Assembly: GCF_000092825.1 (NCBI RefSeq)
Contig: NC_014168.1
Location: 2,471,946 to 2,535,945, forward strand
Reading direction: 5' to 3'
Length of the DNA: 64,000 nt
From: Segniliparus rotundus DSM 44985
GTDB taxonomy: Bacteria; Actinomycetota; Actinomycetes; Mycobacteriales; Mycobacteriaceae
Position 1 is the first letter of the stretch. Each line of letters starts with the position of its first letter. The notes beneath the pieces were generated by a model, which was not told the origin of the DNA, made no database searches, and saw only the letters and a list, made by a program, of their open reading frames with translations. Positions 60,611 to 64,000 of the stretch are shown here, piece after piece. Both the position numbers and the translations under genes were made by a program.

Positions 60611-62157
60611 GCTTCGACTATGTGATCGTCGGCGGCGGCAGCGCGGGCTGCGTGCTGGCCGCGAGGCTCAGCGAAGACCCCGCCGTGACGGTGTGCCTGC
60701 TCGAAGCCGGGCCGTCCGACGTCGGCAACTGCGAGATCCTGGAGCTCTCGCAGTGGATGCGCCTGTTGGACTCCGGGTACGACTGGGACTATCCGGTGGA
60801 GCCGCAGGAGAAGGGCAACAGTTTCCTGCGGCACGCGAGAGCCAAAGTGCTCGGCGGCTGTTCCTCGCACAACTCCTGCATCGCGTTCTGGCCTCCTGGG
60901 GAGGGCTTGGACGAATGGGCGGCGATGGGGGCCGAGGGCTGGGGAGCGGACACGCTGCTTGCGTACGTGGCCCGTCTGGAGAACAACACGGCGCCCGGCG
61001 AGCACCACGGGCGCAGCGGACCGGTTCGGATCAGAGACATCCCCCCTGCCGACCCGTGCGGTGTCGACCTGCTCACAGCGGCTGCCGCAGTCGGCCTCCC
61101 CACAGTGGCCTTCAACAGAGGAACCACTGTGCGCAACGGCGCAGGCTGGTTCCAGATCAACGCCACCGAAGACGGCGCCCGGATGTCCTCCTCGCGCGCC
61201 TACCTCCACAACATTCTTGGGTCACGCCCGAACCTGCAGGTGCGCACGGGATGCCGGGTCAGCGAGCTGCTCATGGACGAGACGCTGAGCGCGACCGGCG
61301 CGCGGTGCCTGCGCCCAGATCTGAGCGGGTACGACGAGGTCCTCGCGAGCCGCGAGGTGATCCTCGCAGCAGGCGCGATCGACACCCCGAAGCTGCTCAT
61401 GCTTTCCGGGGTCGGTCCGGCCGATCACCTGCGGGAGACGGGCATTCCCGTGCGCGTGGACGCCCCAGGCGTGGGCGCGAACCTCGACGACCACGTCGAG
61501 GGCCTCGTCTTCTGGGAGGCCGCGCGCCCCATGACCCGCACCTCCACCCAGTGGTGGGAGATCGGCCTGTTCGCCACCACCGACGACTCGCTCCCCCTGC
61601 CCGACCTCATGATGCATTACGGCAGCGTGCCGTTCGACATGAACACGGTGCGCTGGGGATATCCGACGACGGAGAACGGCTTCTGTCTCACCCCGAACGT
61701 CACCCAAGGCCGCTCCCGTGGCACTGTTCGGCTGCGCTCGAAAGATTTCCGGGACCGGCCGAAAGTCGACCCACGATACTTCACCGACCCCGAAGGGCAC
61801 GATGAGCGGGTGATGCTCGCCGGGATCCGGCTGGCCCGCACAATCGCAGCCACCGAGCCGCTCCGGGGCTGGGTCGAACGCGAGCTCGCCCCTGGCCTCG
61901 ACGCGTCCACCGACGACGAGCTCTTGGACTACATCCACAAGACGCACAACACCGTCTACCATCCGGCGGGAACCGCCCGCATGGGGGCAGCAGACGACCC
62001 CATGGCGGTGCTCGACCCGCAACTTCGCGTCAAAGGGACACAACGGTTGCGCGTGGTCGACGCCTCTGCAATGCCGAAACTGCCAGCGGTCAACCCGAAT
62101 ATCACCGTCATGATGATGGCCGAACGATGCGCAGACCTCATCAGAAAACACCAGTGA
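60607..62157 (+). CDS. betA: GMC-family choline dehydrogenase
   Basis: A 516-residue FAD-dependent GMC oxidoreductase: VIVGGGSAGCVLAARL at the N terminus, KVLGGCSSHNSCIAFW near residue 80, AAGAIDTPKLLMLSGVGP, and the C-terminal HPAGTARMG with VVDASAMPKLPAVNPNIT. It oxidises choline to betaine aldehyde. Last gene of the six-gene operon, coupled to the permease by ATGA. Other GMC alcohols are possible, but betB next to it makes choline the best substrate. Confidence 0.86.
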   Translation: MSFDYVIVGGGSAGCVLAARLSEDPAVTVCLLEAGPSDVGNCEILELSQWMRLLDSGYDWDYPVEPQEKGNSFLRHARAKVLGGCSSHNSCIAFWPPGEGLDEWAAMGAEGWGADTLLAYVARLENNTAPGEHHGRSGPVRIRDIPPADPCGVDLLTAAAAVGLPTVAFNRGTTVRNGAGWFQINATEDGARMSSSRAYLHNILGSRPNLQVRTGCRVSELLMDETLSATGARCLRPDLSGYDEVLASREVILAAGAIDTPKLLMLSGVGPADHLRETGIPVRVDAPGVGANLDDHVEGLVFWEAARPMTRTSTQWWEIGLFATTDDSLPLPDLMMHYGSVPFDMNTVRWGYPTTENGFCLTPNVTQGRSRGTVRLRSKDFRDRPKVDPRYFTDPEGHDERVMLAGIRLARTIAATEPLRGWVERELAPGLDASTDDELLDYIHKTHNTVYHPAGTARMGAADDPMAVLDPQLRVKGTQRLRVVDASAMPKLPAVNPNITVMMMAERCADLIRKHQ

Positions 62158-62222
62158 ACTGGCCTGTTCCCGTCACCTTGGACGGGGTGGCATTCGGATC
62201 ATGCCGCACTCGCCGCGATGGC

Positions 62223-62468
62223 GGGCAGGGTCTCATAGCCACGAGTCGGAGTGGGCTGCGATCCGCGAGGTCGCGGCGAAGCTGGGGGTGAACTCGGAGA
62301 CGCTGCGCAAATGGGTCTGATCCGGGTCTCGGCCTGGGGCGGCCCGTGCGGCGCAGGAGGAGATCCGCCGGTTGCGCAAAGAGAACGCGGAGTTGCGGCG
62401 GGCGAACGAGATCCTGCAGTCCGCCTCGGCGTTTTTCGCCGCTCGGCTCGACCGGACCGCGACGAGAT
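62223..62468 (+). mobile_element. IS3-family orfA remnant
   Basis: One frame reads SHESEWAAIREVAAKLGVNS followed by ETLRKWV, a TGA, then EEIRRLRKENAELRRANEIL and QSASAFFAARLD to a stop near 62468. This is the HTH plus leucine-zipper layout of an IS3 orfA with an internal stop. No orfB follows; hutH starts to read from the other strand at 62532. It differs in sequence from the remnant at 43.6-44.7 kb. Confidence 0.75.
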
Positions 62469-62531
62469 GATCCGCTCTCTCGACGAGCAGGACGAAGGGC
62501 GGGGACTGGTCAGAGCGCGACGCCCATCGGG

Positions 62532-64000
62532 TCACGCCAACGGGCCGATGACGCTCTCGGCGCGACGCACGAGCGCGCCAGAACGGGCGAGTTCGACCGC
62601 CGCCTCCAGCTCGGGCGAGAGGTATCGGTCTGAGCCGGGGCCGTCGACCCGCTCGCGGATGGCGGCGATGACCGCCATGGTGGCAGGCGACGGCTCGAGA
62701 GGCTTGCGCAGGTCGACGCCGCGCGCGGCGGTGAGCGCCTCGATCGCCAGCACGCGGGTCAGCCCGTCGATCGCGCGGCGGAGCTTGCGCGCCGCGGACC
62801 ATCCCATGGACACGTGGTCCTCCTGCATCGCGGACGACGGGATCGAGTCCACGCTCGCCGGGTTGGCGAGCCGTTTGAGCTCGGAGACGATCGAGGCTTG
62901 CGTGTATTGCGCGATCATATGGCCGCTGTCGACGCCGGGATCGTCGGCGAGGAACGGGTTGAGCCCGTGGTTGCGGGCGATGTCGAGGAAGCGGTCTGTC
63001 CGGCGCTCGCTGATGCTGGCGAGGTCGGCCACGACGATGGCGAGGAAGTCGAGCGCATAGGCGACGGGCGCCCCGTGGAAGTTGCCGTTCGACTCGATCC
63101 GGCCGTCGAGCGTGACGACGGGATTGTCGACAGCGCTGTTCAGCTCGCGCTCGGCCACCGCCTGGGCATGGGCCATGGTGTCGCGGACAGCGCCTGCGAC
63201 TTGGGGGGCGCACCGCAATGAGTAGGCGTCTTGCACACGGGCGCAGTCGCCGGTGCGATGGCTGGCCACGATCCCGGAGCCTGCAAGGAGACGGGTCATG
63301 TTGGCGGCTGCGGCGGCTTGGCCGGGGTGGGGGCGCAGCCGCTGCAAGTCGGCGGCGAAGACTCGGTCTGTGGCGAGCAGCCCCTCGACGCTCAGCGCTG
63401 CGGCGATGTCGGCGAGTCGGACGAGTCCGCCGAGATCGCGCAGCGCGAGCACGAGCTGTCCGAGCATGCCGTCTGTGCCGTTGATGAGCGCGAGCCCTTC
63501 TTTCTCGGCTAAGACGACCGGGCGGAGCCCGTGTTCTTGCATCGCCTCGGAGGCGGGTTTGAGCACGCCGTCCTTGTCGCGCACAGAGCCTTCCCCGATC
63601 AAGGCGAGCGCCACATGCGCTAGCGGGGAAAGATCGCCGGAACAGCCGAGGCTGCCGTATTCGTGGACCACCGGCGTCAGTCCGGCCGAGATGAGGCCTG
63701 CGTACGCCAAAGCGGTCTGGGGCCTGATCCCGGTGCGGCCGGTGGCGAGGGTGGACAGACGCAGCAGCATCATCGCGCGGACGACCTCCTGCTCGACCTC
63801 GGGTCCGGACCCTGCCGCGTGCGAACGGATCAAGCGGTGCTGGAGTTGGACGCGTTGCTCGACGGGAATATGTTTCGTGGCGAGCGCGCCGAAGCCGGTC
63901 GACACGCCGTAGACGGGGGCCGGCTGCTCGGCGAGCTCTTCGACGAGGGCGCGGCTCGCGGCCATGGCCGCGAGCGCGTCCGGGGAGACGTCCGCCCTGG
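62532..64000 (-). CDS. hutH: Histidine ammonia-lyase, 5' end beyond window
   Basis: At least 489 residues; the frame is open to the right edge (VSPDALAAMAASRALVEELA precedes the first internal ATG at 63965), so the start lies outside. The MIO region reads GSLGCSGDLSPLAH, with Cys-Ser-Gly where many enzymes have Ala-Ser-Gly. Also visible are YGVSTGFGALA, QDAYSLRCAPQV and the C-terminal QEDHVSMGW. It deaminates histidine to urocanate. No other hut gene is in the window. Aromatic ammonia-lyases are related, but the QEDHVSM end fits HutH. Confidence 0.88.
   Translation of the reverse strand, partial: RADVSPDALAAMAASRALVEELAEQPAPVYGVSTGFGALATKHIPVEQRVQLQHRLIRSHAAGSGPEVEQEVVRAMMLLRLSTLATGRTGIRPQTALAYAGLISAGLTPVVHEYGSLGCSGDLSPLAHVALALIGEGSVRDKDGVLKPASEAMQEHGLRPVVLAEKEGLALINGTDGMLGQLVLALRDLGGLVRLADIAAALSVEGLLATDRVFAADLQRLRPHPGQAAAAANMTRLLAGSGIVASHRTGDCARVQDAYSLRCAPQVAGAVRDTMAHAQAVAERELNSAVDNPVVTLDGRIESNGNFHGAPVAYALDFLAIVVADLASISERRTDRFLDIARNHGLNPFLADDPGVDSGHMIAQYTQASIVSELKRLANPASVDSIPSSAMQEDHVSMGWSAARKLRRAIDGLTRVLAIEALTAARGVDLRKPLEPSPATMAVIAAIRERVDGPGSDRYLSPELEAAVELARSGALVRRAESVIGPLA

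Noticed and set aside
1-64000. CRISPR arrays, tRNA and rRNA genes
   Set aside because: No regularly spaced repeats and no recognisable tRNA or rRNA sequence were seen on either strand; small RNAs cannot be excluded by eye.

Overview
The window looks like chromosome of a high-GC actinomycete of the order Mycobacteriales. The evidence is a PPE-family protein with the N-terminal FGxLPPEINS signature, DtxR/IdeR-type iron boxes, an EspR-like regulator and a mycothiol-dependent formaldehyde dehydrogenase (mscR). Segniliparus or a close mycobacterial relative is my best guess, but it is an inference from gene content.

Region 1 (left edge to about 31.2 kb) is one large specialised-metabolite locus, cut at the left edge. 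A plus-strand arm carries a partial PKS (AT-ACP), a KS-AT-cMT-ACP PKS, a C-AL-KR-carrier hybrid synthetase and a methyltransferase. Facing it is an NRPS of aryl-carrier/heterocyclization/adenylation/PCP layout, divergent from the PPE gene across two IdeR boxes. Next come a PepSY membrane protein and a cysteine-synthase/SbnA-like enzyme. After a gene-free 0.7 kb tract with a triplicated motif lies an overlapping operon: an unknown protein, an SbnB-like dehydrogenase, an SbnH-like PLP decarboxylase and a MATE exporter. Convergent to it is a translationally coupled operon of a C7-cyclitol (2-epi-5-epi-valiolone-type) synthase, a DegT aminotransferase, a VOC-fold protein and a condensation-like acyltransferase, with a third IdeR box upstream. 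Together these suggest an iron-regulated metallophore built from aryl/azoline, methylated polyketide, diaminopropionate and aminocyclitol parts, a combination I do not recognise.

Region 2 (32.1-36.0 kb) is a small catabolic operon: fatty-acid hydroxylase, PrpF/4-oxalomesaconate tautomerase family protein, AbrB-family membrane protein and amidohydrolase. Region 3 (36.0-39.1 kb) is a decay zone with three broken genes (an HTH/MFS chimera and two aldo/keto reductases) and two apparently intact small genes. Region 4 (39.8-43.4 kb) is a compact EspR-like / IrrE-type protease / membrane protein / P450 operon.

Region 5 (43.5-50.0 kb) is accessory DNA: an IS3 remnant, a repeat family that places an almost identical promoter cassette exactly the same distance upstream of two different genes, a frameshifted WXG-like gene with two partners, and a serine-protease gene broken by a 16-bp tandem duplication.

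Region 6 (50.1-62.2 kb) is a complete-looking choline to glycine degradation unit: choline dehydrogenase, permease, betaine aldehyde dehydrogenase, Rieske betaine monooxygenase, a sarcosine-oxidase-type enzyme and a DMGDH-type enzyme in one overlapping operon. The formaldehyde made by the demethylations can be handled by the adjacent mscR and metallo-hydrolase. A divergent IclR regulator sits between them, and the operator TGTTGC-N7-GCAACA occurs at both promoters. The right edge holds another IS3 remnant and the 3' part of hutH.
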